From positions 2,480,001-2,544,000 of the forward strand of contig NC_091976.1 in assembly GCF_036711975.1 (NCBI RefSeq): a stretch of 64,000 bases of DNA. Reading direction: 5' to 3'. Source of the stretch: Onthophagus taurus (taxonomy: Eukaryota; Arthropoda; Insecta; Coleoptera; Scarabaeidae). Shown here piece after piece: positions 21,600-34,548 of this stretch. The notes under the pieces were generated by a model. That model made no database searches. It was given only the letters and a program-made list of their open reading frames with translations, and was not told the DNA's origin. The position numbers and the translations under genes were made by a program. Position 1 is the stretch's first letter. Every line of letters begins with the position of its first letter.

Positions 21600-22890
21600 T
21601 TAAATTTTTCCTAAAACTACAATAATTGTTGTTTAAAATACCACAAAACTTAGTTAATTAAAAAAGGATTGTTCAAAAAATAGAACATGTTGTCATGGTG
21701 TCGAATTAAAATGTCATGTTTTAATTAAATTTTTCATTTGTTTCAATCCAAATTTTAAAGAAGTACAATATGCTAGATTAGAAAAAAGTTGAAAGCGCAA
21801 ACAGTTTGGAAAAGAAGTACGGTAAAATATTACCGTACTGAGTCTAGAAATGAAACTTTCTTTTATCAAAACAGCCTTGCAACTGCAGTATTATAGGACA
21901 GTTTCAGGAATCTTTTCAGGAATTTGCTATATTCCAAATAATTCAAGTCAATTTAACATAATATCTAAATTTATAAACAAGAGATAATTGCGATTCTATT
22001 GGCCAAAAAGATTATTATTATTAGCACCCGCATAGAAAATTTTATCGCAATGAGGTATTAGTATTGCCAAAGTTATCAATGATTCAAAAAGAAATACCGT
22101 GTTACTACAAAACCTGCACAAAAATGCGTATCTCTTCTTATAGGAGAAAAATAAAGTCCATAGATGCTTAAAATGTCATCGACATACTGTTATTATCATA
22201 CACAAGTTATTTGATTTACATTTGGATTTAGTATAGAAATTTAGATCACCAATTGCAATGATCGCCAATTTTTTAAAGAGTCAATTTTTTTCTAATCTTG
22301 AATAAGATACACTACGGGTTGTTCGAGATACAGTAAGAGATATTCGACTTGTCATAATTTATATGACAATTTATATGATATGTTTAAGTCATTGTAGTTT
22401 TATAGCAAGCTCGTGAATGATTATTACAATTTATTACTGATTCATACCCTGAAATTAATGAATCATCCTTCTAAAAAGACAATTTGTGTAACTATCAGGA
22501 TGAGTAGTGGATTTTGAACAATATTCCCGTCACAGTAATGAGGAGATTTAGAATGTATGGAAAAAGACGGCGAGGATCTGGTAACTGTGGTGGGATTTCT
22601 GGGCGATTTCCTTGAGATTCCGGTCTGGAGCGTCGATGTGAATGTTTGTACATTGGGTTCTGCATGGAGCAGGTGTTCGAGCCGAAGTGGGTTTAACGAG
22701 GTTTGAACCTTTTGAAGCAGGATTACTTTTTACAGGGTGCTAATCTTGAAAGAATATTAAGGACAATTTTTAACTGTTTTACGATCATTGTGATTCAGGG
22801 TATATCGAATCGTTATTTATCAACGAATATTAAGACAACATAAAGACTACTTTATAGCTGCTGAAAAATTTTATAGATCAACTCATGAGC
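21600..22890. other. No recognised gene
   Basis: AT-rich sequence, with one perfect palindrome around 21820-21840 (gtacggtaaaatattaccgtac). Nothing coding or RNA-like was identified. Confidence 0.4.
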
Positions 22891-24930
22891 GAGGAAGCGC
22901 TTATTTGAATTCTCTCCTGCCCACCTTTCAGTCATTGGAGTTTGTTACTAAGGATATAAATAGTGAGCTTAACTTTGAATTCGCAGGAATAATTTTTAAA
23001 AACATACAGTTATTAACCATTTATCGTTCACCTTCCGGGAATTTTGACGTTTTTCTTAATAAATTCAATATTCTACTTTTTATACTAATTTTAACTAAGA
23101 CTATTATCATAACAGGTGACTTTAACGTGCATTTCCATGCTGGGACGAGTCAGGCAAGGCAGTTGTGCCAGTTATGTGAATCTTATGATCTGAGACTAAC
23201 AAACCGTCATGCTACCCGTGGCCGCGCTTGTTTAAATATAGTTTTTACTAATTTTGATCATGATGCTGATAGGGTTGCTGTTATTGATCATGAGACAGTT
23301 TTTCTTGATTGTAAAATTATACACTTACAGTCTAAACATAAAGCTAGGCATACTTATAGACCCATTACTGATCATGGATTGCTGTATTTCTATAGCTGTG
23401 TGGAAAAAATAAATTTTTCTTTGTTAACGTGTGTTTTCCACTTAAGCCTAAAATATATATGATGTAAAAAAACGTAGGTATAAATTGAAACAGTTAACTG
23501 TGAAAAACTATATTAGATAAGCAACTAACAGCTACAAAGGGCAACTTGGACAGTAACTAGAAATTGCAACCCAATTCAAAAACGTGAACAGACGACTACC
23601 ATTACCGCTGACGACTTTAACCATTTTTTGCGAATGTCGCCGACGAGATTGTTCCTCTATGTCGGTGCCCCAGACTGGTGTACGTGACGGGTCCGACGCA
23701 GGTTTGTAATGTAATGATTTAGGTGAAATGTATTTTTCCTTTGAGGAGGTCTCCTACAATGGATTGCGCAATGTGATCGCAGAACTATAAAATAAAATAG
23801 TTTTGATGTATTTTCTTTAAATACCAAGCTGATCAAAACAGTAAAAAATGTTATAGTTATTCCATTAGCTAAACTTATTAACGAATGTATTCGCACTTCC
23901 GTATTTCCAAACTGTCTAAAAATTGCTAATGTTGTACCTATCTGCAGACAACAAGTATTCTTTTTACTGATGACACCACGACTTTGAATGTATCAGCCTC
24001 CTCACAGGAATTGAGACAACAGATTGTGCTACCACATGAAAGCATTGTAAAATGGTTCTCCATCAATCAACTTAAATTAAATGAGTCTAAAGCACGTTTT
24101 ACATTTCTCTCTTCTTCAACTTGACTCAAACTATTAATCTGAACCTATTAAATTCCTCGGTATCTATTTAGATTCGAAGCTAACATGGGATGAACACGTT
24201 TTTCAGATAACAAAAAAATTAAACAAGAGCATATTCGCAATAAGAAATATGGTCAATATAGTACCACTCGAGGTAAAAATAAATGCCTATTATGATTGTT
24301 TTTGTCCTCACTTATCTTATGCGATCCTGTGCTGCGGGCACTCTAAGCATGTAGTACCGGTGTTCCAAATTCAGAGGCAATGTGTCAGAGTGATGGCTGG
24401 TATAAGTTTTACTGAGTGTTGTCGGCGGGAGTTTGTTGATTACAAGTTTTTGACACTGTCTTGCCTGTATATACTCACCTGCGTGATGCACGTTAAGAAA
24501 AATCTGCCTTCTTACTTAAAAAATAATGACTGTTACAACTACAATACTGGAAATAAGAATATAAATATAAATATAATATAAATTTTATTACAAATTACAA
24601 CCGAACGGCTAGGACGAGAGATGGACTGAATTATAATGGCATTAATTTTTTTAATACGTTACCTTTTAACATTCAAACATTACCAACTCTATCTTTTAGA
24701 CGTACAGTTGTGGCATTCTTGACCGCCTTTTATAACTTTGACGAATTTTTTAGTGCTGATTTTAGTTCTATTGGCCAGACTCTTACGTAGACCATTATCG
24801 ATCGTTCACCTACCAGTATTATCTTATATTTACTTGTGTATATTTTTTGTAAAGAAATATTGTATCCTTTTGTGACGTGTGAAAATTGTTAATGTATGAA
24901 AACCACGAATAAATTATTATTATTATTTCA
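22890..24930 (+). mobile_element. Jockey/CR1-like LINE, internally deleted
   Basis: The endonuclease region is open at 22905-23462, with LLTIYRSPSGNFD, IIITGDFNVHF and RGRACLNIVFTN. A reverse transcriptase scrap follows near 23845-23945 (PLAKLINECIRTSVFPNCLK). The sequence then jumps directly to DDTTTLNVSASSQELRQQIV and WFSINQLKLNESK (about 23965-24100), so motifs A and B are missing. The tail reads IKFLGIYLDSKLTWDEHV and LSYAILCCGHS (24150-24580). The 3' end is aataaattattattattatt (about 24909-24928). Several stops and shifts make it inactive. It resembles the longer element at 46392-50256. Confidence 0.75.
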
Positions 24931-25780
24931 CCGAACAACATACATCATACATAATCAAAATGTCTTTATAATGACAAAGGTGTAACTGATTAAACGACAA
25001 TGATGGTGATTGTATAATGATTGATGGCTAATTTCTATCTCGTCGGAAATATTGGCGATGCTTTATATCTATAAAACAATTCGCAGATCAATGTCGCTGT
25101 AACAAATAAAATAATATTGGGCAATATGGAGATAAGGACATGGATATAAAAAAGAAACAGGGATGACAACCTCCACTTCAGGTCATTAAGTTGCGGCACA
25201 ATTACGGCTCAATGCGGTAATATAGCTAATATAAACACTATAATATACGATCATAACACGACGAAACACCAGATTAATAATACAGTAGCTTAATACTATT
25301 TCGGTAGTTATTTGTCTGCTATGAAATATATTATTAATGAGTGGAGGGAGAAGTAGCGATTACTCGTGGAGACGATAAAATCTCGAGATTAACCTAACCT
25401 GATTGAAAGTTGCAGCGACATTTTATAAACACTGCATAGTAATATTTAACCCTCCAGTACTAACATGATTTTTGTAACACCACTACTAATATCAGTCTGT
25501 TCGACCGAACCTACCAAAAAGTGCTTTTTCCTCGTTAAGATAATTTTACGTACATAATATATTAAAATATAAGGATAATATGTTTGGTTGATAGGTAATA
25601 CGTGGCCAGTGGATGTAAAGTGCTCCATAAAATAATTAGGTTTTATAATAACTATTTATTAAGACATTTTAAAAACGTAACATTTTATTAAATAAATTTT
25701 GTTGGAGAAAGATTAAACTTTTAAATATAAATAAAAAAAATCGATAACAAAGTACCTAACATTTTTCGTCCAAACGATTT
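24931..25780. other. No recognised gene
   Basis: AT-rich. A 60-codon minus frame at 25446-25628 has no domain that I recognise. Confidence 0.35.
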
Positions 25781-25799
25781 AAATAATTGTTTTGTTCGC

Positions 25800-27556
25800 G
25801 GTGATTCTTCACTTTATATTCAGACTAATCCCGACTTACCAACATTTTATCAAAATAATGTAAACCCTAGAGTGCAGATAATGCAAGCTTTTATGCCCAT
25901 TGATAAACATAAAGTATCTATAATAATTAATAACATTAAAACTGCAGCGATGGGTTCTTATGGTATCTCAGTCTTGATGATTGACTTGTGTACCCCTTTT
26001 CTCACTCTTTATATTACTCACGTAATAAACGCTGCTATTCATCAATCAGTTTTTCCGGATGCCTGGAAGATGACTGAAGTAATTGCGTTACCTAAAGTGT
26101 CTTCCCCTTCTGCCCTAAGGGATTTTAGACCGATCAGTATCCTACCAGTAATGTCAAAAATTTTAGAGAGAGTCTTGGAAAGGCAACTTAGAGCACACTG
26201 CGAAAGTTATAATATACTGCCAGATCAACAATCTGGGTTTCGTTCGGGTTTCAGCTACGCAACAGCTTTATTGAACCTTACTAATGAGGTATTTGCTTCT
26301 AGAGAGGCCGGCAAACCGTACTTTTGTTATCGTTGGACTTCACTAAACCATTTGAAACAATAAATCATAATATACTTGTATCTAAACTTCATTATTTTGA
26401 TGTTGGAAATCAGGCTTTAATTTTGATAAAGCCATTTTTGTCGTATAGGTCTCAGGTTGTGAAGATTAATAATCAGATATCGTGCGCTCTGTCTGTTACT
26501 CGTGGAGTCCCTCAGGGGTCCATTTTGAGGCCACTATTTTTACTTTTTTAAACAAGTACTTGAGCATTCGCAGATTCATTTCTATGCAGATGATATACAG
26601 CTTCTGCTGAATTTTAATCCAAATAATTGGGATGATGCCTGTATAAAATTTAACTCAGATGTAACATTATTTTCTAATGTTGCGAAACGCCATGAGCTTG
26701 TGCTTAATCCATCTAAGTCTTGTGTTCTTCTGTTTTGCGGCAGTGTCAAAAGGAGACCAATTAAACCTTTAATATCCGGTCAGTTGTTTCTGGCAATTCT
26801 CTTACTGTTTTTGACGATATAAAAATTTTAGGAGTTAGATTGAATCATAAGTTGAGGTTTGAAGAGCATGTGGATGTGGCCAGATGCTTGAGGGGTGGGT
26901 ATGGCGCCTTCCGTCTCTTGTTTGCCCATAGGGATGTCTTAAATAAAAAATTATGATGTGTGATAGCTTGGTTCTAAGCAAATTAAATTACTGCGACGTT
27001 GTTTATGGTCAAAATTTAACGGGGACAAGTGAGCGTCGTATTCAGACCCTCCAGAACGGTTGTCTAAGGTTTATTTACGAAATTCGTAAATATGACCATA
27101 TTAGTGATAAGTTGGCAGAGACTGGGTAGTTGAACATGAAGAACAGACGTAAACTGCATACAACTTGCGTTTATTATAAAATTATTAAAAGTCAACAGTC
27201 TCCTTATTTGCTGCAACGCCTATCTTTCAGAAGCGATGTCCATAATATAAATGTAAGAAGGAAAGATGTACCAGATAGCCAAAACGTACAATGATCTACC
27301 AGTGCACCTTATGGGATTGAGCTATATTTCATTCAAGAGTAAGGTAAAATCCTCCCTCCTGCTTGAGTCATCATAATTTTCATTTTTGTATCATATATAT
27401 TTTCTATGTATTGTGGATTAAGTGGAAGAGCAGTTGGTTAATAATCAAACTGAACTTCGTCCAGAAAATAAGTCTATTTTCTAAGAATGTTTTATTATTT
27501 TTTTCTTTTTTGCGGCTTATTAATATAGGCATTTATTATTATTATTAAATAAACTT
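25800..27556 (+). mobile_element. Jockey-like LINE, reverse transcriptase half, frameshifted
   Basis: Reverse transcriptase blocks in order: VFPDAWKMTEVIALPKV and DFRPISILPVMSKILERVLE (25872-26363), LSLDFTKPFETINHNILVSK (the motif A Asp is kept) and [14 protein letters not shown] (26324-26551), then FYADDIQLLL just after a stop (about 26580), and later ILGVRLNHKLRFEEHV-like and SKLNYCDVVYGQNL stretches up to about 27300. At least three frameshifts are visible. The 3' end is a (tta)n tail at about 27535-27548. The endonuclease half is missing. The same subfamily seems to include the minus element at 36105-40210. Confidence 0.75.
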
Positions 27557-27639
27557 AAAGTAAATCTTTTTCAAAGTCAATAATACATTAATGTCTAACG
27601 CTATCCCTGCACATTGCGGTAACATGCTCTAAACATCAA

Positions 27640-27880
27640 AATTTATTAAACTAAAACTAGAACTAACACTAGCACTATCACAAGAACTAACACTAGACCT
27701 AGAACTAGAATGTTTCGGGTTAAGCCGTGCGTTTTTTGAAAAAATGTTTGACGTTTCGGATGCCATGTTGCAACCTTCTTCAGAAACAAGTTCGAAGCTA
27801 GTGTTAGTTCTTGTGATAGTGCTAATGTTAGTTCTAGTTTTAGTTTAATTAATATAGGTTGTAAAAGCCTTCGTACTTAT
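27640..27880. repeat. Foldback element with hammerhead-like core and short tandem units
   Basis: Inverted arms built from repeats of the ctagaactaacac type: AACTAGAACTAACACTAG (about 27650) pairs with CTAGTGTTAGTTCTTGTG (27798), and ACTAAAACTAGAACT with AGTTCTAGTTTTAGT. The loop region holds GTTTCGGGTTAAGCC and a hammerhead-like motif (27745-27788). The downstream flank reads TTGTAAAAGCCTTCGTAC, close to CCATCAAAGCCTTCGTAC after the related copy at 50640-50860. The piggyBac tail starts just downstream. Confidence 0.7.
27745..27788 (-). ncRNA. Hammerhead-like motif inside foldback element
   Basis: Minus strand: stem I TGTTT, core CTGAAGA, extra A, stem II (GG, mismatch, TGC pairing with GCA and CC around a 6-8 nt loop), GAAA, CGT, C (NUH cleavage triplet GUC), then AAACA, which pairs with TGTTT over 5 bp. 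Stem III is reduced to about two pairs. As in the other five copies there is one additional base before stem II. Confidence 0.5.
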
Positions 27881-27904
27881 ATCAAAATTTATGTACTTAT
27901 GTTT

Positions 27905-28690
27905 TGTTTTACAATTTCCTTTGCACTGCATAAGGAACATCTACCATACTCTGTATTTTGCTCTTGGGCAAAAGTTTCAGATCCTATGTTATAGATTTCT
28001 TTTATGCACGTTCGGGTTAAATATAGCACTTGTTGACACGCCTCTTTAGATGATCTGTTACTCAATCAAATGAAAATTTTGCCATTAAAACTCTTGGAAG
28101 CATATTTGAGCTATGTTTAATACATGATAAAAAAACAACATAGGCCACCTTCTTGTGTTTCTGGCACAGTTACAGTTGGCACATAATTGGTCGATTGTGT
28201 CAACACCGCCCTTCGTTTTATTGTACAACATAATTATTTCAGGTTTTCTTGTAACCTCCACTATGCTATCATCGTCATGCATAGTGGATACGAGCAGGAC
28301 ATTTTTTCCTGTTTTTGGAACATACGACACTAATGTACAATTTTCTGTAAATCCAAATATACTTGTATCTGCTGGACTAATTCCAATTATAAACTCATGT
28401 GGTAGTTCGCTTGTTCTTTTTTATGGTGCCCACTACAGTTAACTTTTTTTCAGCAGGCTTTCGTATAATGGTATACTAGTGTACCAGTTATCTATGGTGA
28501 TGTTTCTCTCACTGTTTACTATTGGTTGTGTAAGACGCTCAACAACTGCTTTTCCGCTGTTCTCGACATAAAAGTGTCCAGAGGGTTGTTTTCCAACGTA
28601 GACCTCCATATTCACTATATAAAAAGCTTTAGCATCAACTAAAGCAATAACTGACAATAAATAATCTCGCGGCGATGTGTGTCATCATAG
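27905..28690 (-). pseudogene. piggyBac-type transposase, C-terminal half
   Basis: Minus strand from about 28690. The first frame has ALVDAKAFYIVNMEVYVGKQ, VVERLTQPI and NITIDNWYTSIPLYE (28439-28657). After a frameshift come ELPHEFIIGIS and LVSYVPKTGKNVLLVSTMHD, then EIIMLYNKTKGGVDTIDQLC and RNTRRWPMLFFYHVLN (28085-28330). The three Asp positions of the piggyBac DDD catalytic triad can be recognised (VDAK, IDNW, GGVD). A Cys-rich tail is suggested near 27920-27950. The N-terminal half is missing and the frame is broken, so it is inactive. No TTAA-flanked ends were confirmed. Confidence 0.85.
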
Positions 28691-28699
28691 TTAGTCAGA

Positions 28700-31390
28700 A
28701 ATAATATGGTTCAATTTAAAACTGTGAACTAAACTTAAACAAAGAACTTAAAACTTTGGTCTGGATGTTCATTGATATTCATAAAATCTGTCAACACATT
28801 CTTTTATTCGTAAAGGTCGGAATACACAGACTTTTCAGAAAATACAAATAAACTTTTTATATTTGGATGAACCGTAATAATTTTTACCAAAACTTAGATA
28901 AGGAAAACTCATAAAATGTACGTAATTTCTCGCATTTTTATGACACTGATAAACTGCAGCACTTAAAAATATCCGTCGATAGATGATAGAGTAATAAATT
29001 TAAAAAGAACGGTAATGTAAAAATATGAGTGAATCATCCGGGTTAAGCACCATTTCCGGTTACGCACCTTTATTAATATTTTATATCTGAATGTTTTTCA
29101 CGATTATAAACGCTTCTATAACATTTAATTAATTTATCTCAATTTACTTAAAGCGGTAGGTAGTAGAAGTATCACTTCTGGGTAAGCAATTTAATTGAAA
29201 TTTTATGTTTGAATTTTTATAACTTTGTTTTATGGATATATTTCGCCGTCAAATTAAATTTTAATAAAAATATTGTATATTTCAAGATTTGCAGATTTCT
29301 TTTTCCACTAAAAAAACAATATAAAACAGTAGAATTTAATATTAAAATTATCTGAATGCAAGAATCGAGTTTCTTCCGTTAAAAAATGTCCTTCACCACC
29401 ATACTCTATTATTATTCCGTCGATAGTTTACGATCGTCGCCAACCAAATTTGTCCCACAATCACTATATTGATTTATCTCTGTGTGTCCGGAAAATCGCT
29501 TTTATGTCGCAAGAAACCCGGATATCGGTAGCAAGATATAAAGCTAACGTAGCTATACAAACGAATAAAATTAGATAAGATTTATATGTTTTACCACCGC
29601 AGTGTCAAGGAACGGTTTAGAGGGAGTAACATAAGGCAATCGTCCCATTAATTATTGATTGGTTACGACTCGCAACTTTGCATAAACCAGACATTTCTGT
29701 AAATATGTATATATCGGAAATCAATCTCCGTTAAATCGGAGAGTTGGGTTCCCCATGTAAAGATCATTTGTGCCAATTGTCTTGTTTATTGACTGCTGAT
29801 GGTAATGCATTAATTGTTGGGTAGGAAGTTTAATTGTATACTATGCCGATAATGCAAATAACAGACTAAATATTCAATTTCCAACAAACTATTGATTACA
29901 AGCCATTCCATTTGTTTGAGTCCAATGTGGCACTACGGTATTCAGGTCTGAAGTTATGCCAGTGACTCAAACAGCAAGTTTATTCAAACATTCCACAATA
30001 AAATTCTACAAAATATGGTTATGGTATGTGTGAAATTCTGATAGACATAGAAAAGTTTGGATTCCAATTGTTAAGGGGAAAATTAAAAGGTTTATTGAAA
30101 AGCTTGAAGAAGACTTCACCTCAACGACAGAACAACTCTTCGTGCGTAATAACAAACCTAGAAGATATCAATGCATACATTCTAGTCAATAATTATATGG
30201 TTTTGCCAGCACATTAACGTTATTAAAGAAAAAAGATATATTTAATAACCTCAGTAAGAGTTGTCAGTTGACAGTGCAATTGGTGGCTAACACTAGCGGA
30301 GATTTCTTTCGACAGTGCTTTTAGCAATCCCACTACGTGCTGATTTCTCAAACAAATTATACTTTCTTCTGTCTATTGGTGTGTAACACAGCTATGAGTT
30401 GCACCATCTTTAAACGTTAAGCAATAAGCTAACAATATAATCAGCAACATAACTACTAATTACTACCGATTCGTGATTCATAAGAGAAGACTCGTTTGAC
30501 AGTCCATCTATTTAAACCATCAGTATGTTTTAGCGGTGTTGTTTGCATCTATAACACCAAGATGGTTGAGGTATTTTCTTATAATAATAAATTGTGCTTT
30601 TGTAGGAAAATTCTGCATGGCCGTCCTACAGAATTCTCCACTATTATCAGCAATCTCTACTTTACGTAGTCATAACATGGTAACTAGTATAATATTTTGA
30701 AAGTTAGTATAATGACCATGTTTCCTATGGCGGAGATTCACGAAGACACGTGAGAGTCTGGATTCTGTTTAATGCGATAATGTCGATAATGTATGAAGTT
30801 TCAGAGCACCACACTACAGGAGATATACTTGATCATGTCTGATTATAGCCATGTAAAATCAATAAATTCCAAATCTCTGGCACTGGCCGATAGAGGCACT
30901 AAGTTTTTTCACTTTATATCTAGGTGTGATTTCCTGTATAATCTGCTGTTTTGAATAATTTCCTATATTTAAATTATTTTGACAAGCTCGGCGAATATCT
31001 AGCGAACAAAATTAACTTAAATCTGCATGTTAGGACTTAAAATACACTGTTCCACACAATTTAGAGAATGATAGCAAAATTGTCGGTGAAGCCAATAATG
31101 AAGATGTTGGTTTCTTATAAAGTTAAATTTGGCTAGCTATAGTGAGGTTCCACAAAAGTGGTGACAGTATACATAATGGACGACATCTTCTGGTAACAAC
31201 TCTTGTAAGGGGAGCATTGCTCGTTGACAATTTAACGATTCTTTGTTTCAAAACGGTTTCTATCCAACTTCAAGATATGCCACAAATTTTTGCTACAAAC
31301 GCCATCATAAAAAAACAAAACCTTATTTCATTAACTATATCATTTAACTACCTGGGTGCGTACAAAATGGTACACTAAAAGATATTTAAA
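28700..31390. other. No recognised gene; possible upstream intron of the cyclase gene
   Basis: Mostly AT-rich sequence. Small frames at 30026-30217 (+) and 31142-31378 (+) show no known domain. The missing N-terminal exon(s) of the guanylyl cyclase gene could lie here or further left, but I could not identify a convincing one. Confidence 0.35.
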
Positions 31391-32560
31391 TTAGACTAAT
31401 CAAATTTATGTGCATAAATCACAAACGAATAGTTGTGATTTTGGATTTAAGGCAGAGGATTCTAAATGTGCATCATTCCTTTGATTTTGAATTATTGTAT
31501 GTATCGTCATGTTGTCGTTATCATTATCATCTTCAGATTTCATAGTTTCAGTGTTGTCTTTTACATAAAGTAATTCTGCTAAAATTGAAAAAATCTTCTG
31601 TTTCATACCTTCTTGGTTAACTTTCCGTGTCTTTTTTCCTCTGTCCTTCAATTCCTCTAGGTTTGGATGTCAAAACTGTGTGTTTACTTATTTGCTTTCA
31701 ACGTTTCACTGGGTTTGATATTTTTGGAAGAGCAGATATTTCCAGAAATGATAATTTGATAGTCTTTTATTATTATTTGTTATTTGTTGTAGTATCATTT
31801 TTATTTTGTGTGACTTCTAGTTGATTCTTGTCTGCTAAGCAACTATTTTCAGATAAATTCTCCTCTTCAGGCGTACTCTTTTTCAGGGTGCGTATTTTCA
31901 AGTTCAATATTAGTGGTATATGCAGCCACAAAAAGATGGCCAGGAAAAATTTCAGGATCAAGTGGACTAATTCCTGTGTTTGAAAATCCGCTTAATGCAT
32001 TTTCTATAGTTGCAGCCTTTCCATAGGCCTTAGAAAAAGCTCACTAACTTGGTAAACAGTAATAACACAGCAAACAGTTCAGGATTATATTTAACCAAAT
32101 CCAGAAAAGTTGACATCAAGATGTTGCAATATGCAGAAAACACAAGGATGATGTTATTTTCTAGACAAAATGACAGCTTGTAAGACCTGTAGCAAACATG
32201 GCCATCCAACAATAGAAGAACCTTTTTCTCTGAAGATGATGAATGTGCATGCTTACAAAAATGCTTAAGCCACTGTAGATGTAAATGTGAGGTCATCCAA
32301 CCAAACTCTTGATACATACCCAGGGATTCGATAGATGCTTTATTAAACAGGTCAACCTTTCTATTTTTCTAGCAAAAATCATTGTAGGGGAGACAACATT
32401 TCTTTCTGTACTCCTACAACTTATAACAGGTACATGTTGACCACGTTCAGCACTAGTCAAAAACCCAACTTGTTTTCAACCAGATGAAGCCATGATTTTT
32501 GAAGGCTTTTGAACAATGAATATTGTAAATTCCATCTCAAATATTTAGACACTTGAGGCT
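31390..32560 (-). pseudogene. Pogo/Tigger-like (jerky-type) transposase remnant
   Basis: Minus strand: QVGFLTSAERGQHVPVISC and NVVSPTMIFARK (about 32360-32490), then SGL/KHF.. with KKVLLLLDGHVCYRS (32030-32317), matching the SGW..WLxHF and KKVLLLLDGHxSH block that holds the second catalytic Asp. Next is GISPLDPEIFPGHLFVAAYT (about 31905-31990), like the PFNPxIFxDxDFxxA tail. A charged C-terminal region follows (31406-31651, RGKKTRKVNQEG, FVCDLCT). Several stops and frameshifts separate the pieces, and the DNA-binding N-terminus is absent. Terminal repeats were not found. Confidence 0.75.
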
Positions 32561-33256
32561 TATTAAACGTTTTAGCGCGTACTGCAAACATTCTGACCTG
32601 CAAAATCTTATGACCATTACTCGCAACATGCAAAAAAAATGTATTGTTAGTATCTTAGTACATTATAATTATTTGTATATCAAGGTCTTAAAGTTTTATC
32701 AAAGAGATTTATAAAACAGATGTTAAAAAAGTGCAAAAAGTGTATTCTTGCTACATAAATCCATGATTCTAATTATTAAAGCCGCGATTTGTTTAAACCA
32801 TGAAATCATTTTCTAAATTAATAAATTTCAAACGTTTTATTAAAGTAATAAGAAAGCAAAGGTCTCGCTTCTGAGACCAGTTAGCATAATGACCATCGAG
32901 CGGTGGTAAATGAATTTAAGGAAGATGTCACGAATCCTACGGAACATTCACTGGCTGTTGGGTCGTTGGAATATTAACGATAACAACAAACTTGAACATT
33001 ATTAATAAGAGGAGCTTAAACATTATCGACAAGAAGAGCAACCGTTTAGATTTTACATGTCATGTTTATTAACTTGAAAGTGTTTTATCATAACCGAGAT
33101 AGATATGTCTTTGAAATCCATTGATGTTTTTTATAGTATTTAATGGGACATCAATAAACATATGAGAAAGTAGTCGAATCGAAGTGTATTAATGACTTAG
33201 ATATTTTTTAAAAGTTTTCTGTTAATGTTTGAATTATTTTATTTCGTTTTTTCCAG
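32561..33256. other. Intronic sequence before the first visible cyclase exon
   Basis: No open frames or repeats of note. It ends in a good polypyrimidine tract and acceptor (ttttttccag) at 33247-33256. Confidence 0.5.
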
Positions 33257-34548
33257 AATGATTACCTTCAACAGGCGGTGACATCTTTACTGGAGCGTGA
33301 AATCGAGCCAACACCGGCCATTTTAACCTGTCTGTAAGTATTTCAAGCAGCAAGTTTCAAATACAAATAATTTGTACACCCTAAATCTTAATGAATCTTA
33401 ATTAGCGTTCGTTTTCGGTCGTGGCGGATCGATTCGAGTCGTGAAAAGAGAAATTACAATCGGGGTTGGTTCCCGCTTATTCCCAGAGGGGCTTAATTAA
33501 AAAGTTTTCGAAATTGAGACGTAAAATGAGGTCGATGAAAATTAGCTTCCTTGACGAACTGTTGATGGTAAATCATAAATTGTATTAAGTCAATTCAAAT
33601 TTTATGATACTCAAGTTAAATATTTTGATTGAAATGTAACGAAAAATAAAGATCGCGCCTGAATGAGCCCTGACAGATTTACTTCATCCCTCAAATCGGA
33701 AAACACACATGGTAAATAAAATTCACCCCTCGAGGGTTGGGAATATGCTTTGGGATTTACAAGGGAAACATTTACACGTCGTTCCAAAATATAGTCATAA
33801 GGTGGGATCTTTCTAAAAAAAATTTGGAAATTTCCAAAAACTAAATCCGATTATAACGCGGATTCGCGATTTTACATAAACTTACAAAAAGACCATCAAA
33901 AAAGACACTTACAAATTTCATCTTAATGTATTCTTCCTTTTAACGTTTCGCCGTAAATATTTGAAATCGCATATACAAGAAACCAATATCCGGATCGTAG
34001 TCGCCCCAAGGATAAAACTGCTGAATAATAAATCGATTCAAACCGTAAACAACGATGAGGGAAGAAAAACAAAATAAGCTTAAAAAGAATGAAATAACGT
34101 ATTTCTAAATGATTTGAAGAGGTTGTTATTTTTATGTCTTAAAAAATCAGATTGGAATCTAACAGTGTTCAGATATGGTGATAATTACGACAGAAACGCG
34201 ACCCGGAGGATCTTAAAAATGCCCGATATTTATCGATTTTGGTTCCCCACCTTCGAACGGCTGTATTAATGCCTCGAAGCGAACGACGACGACGACGTCG
34301 TCATCGGTTATCTCTCTGTAATTGCCCCAAATGTCGCCCCCGATCAACTTTCAGGGGGTTGGATTGGGTTCAAGAAGGTTCAATTTACAAGGATTTTAAA
34401 TAATTTAAGAAATGAAGTTTAAATTGACTAAATGTATTAACACGATAAAAATTATTTCGTTTTAGATCTCAGCTACCAGAAGACGTTAACGATTGCAATA
34501 ACTATGCGTATTTAGAAGATTTATGTGATGTCGTTGTTGATGACCCAG
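33257..34548 (+). CDS. Cyclase alpha, exons for the region before H-NOX
   Basis: Exon 33257-33333 encodes [19 protein letters not shown] and on to ILTC; its final CT joins the first A of exon 34466-34548 to make Leu, continuing [19 protein letters not shown] to VVDDP. The last base (G) joins AA of the exon at 56153 to make Glu. Both exons are short (77 and 83 nt) and flanked by consensus splice sites (ccag/gtaagt and ttag/gtaaga). The intervening intron (33334-34465) is free of recognisable transposons. Confidence 0.85.

Noticed and set aside
30026..30217. 63-codon ORF as a possible first exon of the cyclase gene
   Set aside because: No similarity to cyclase N-termini and no donor site that joins it in frame to 33257.
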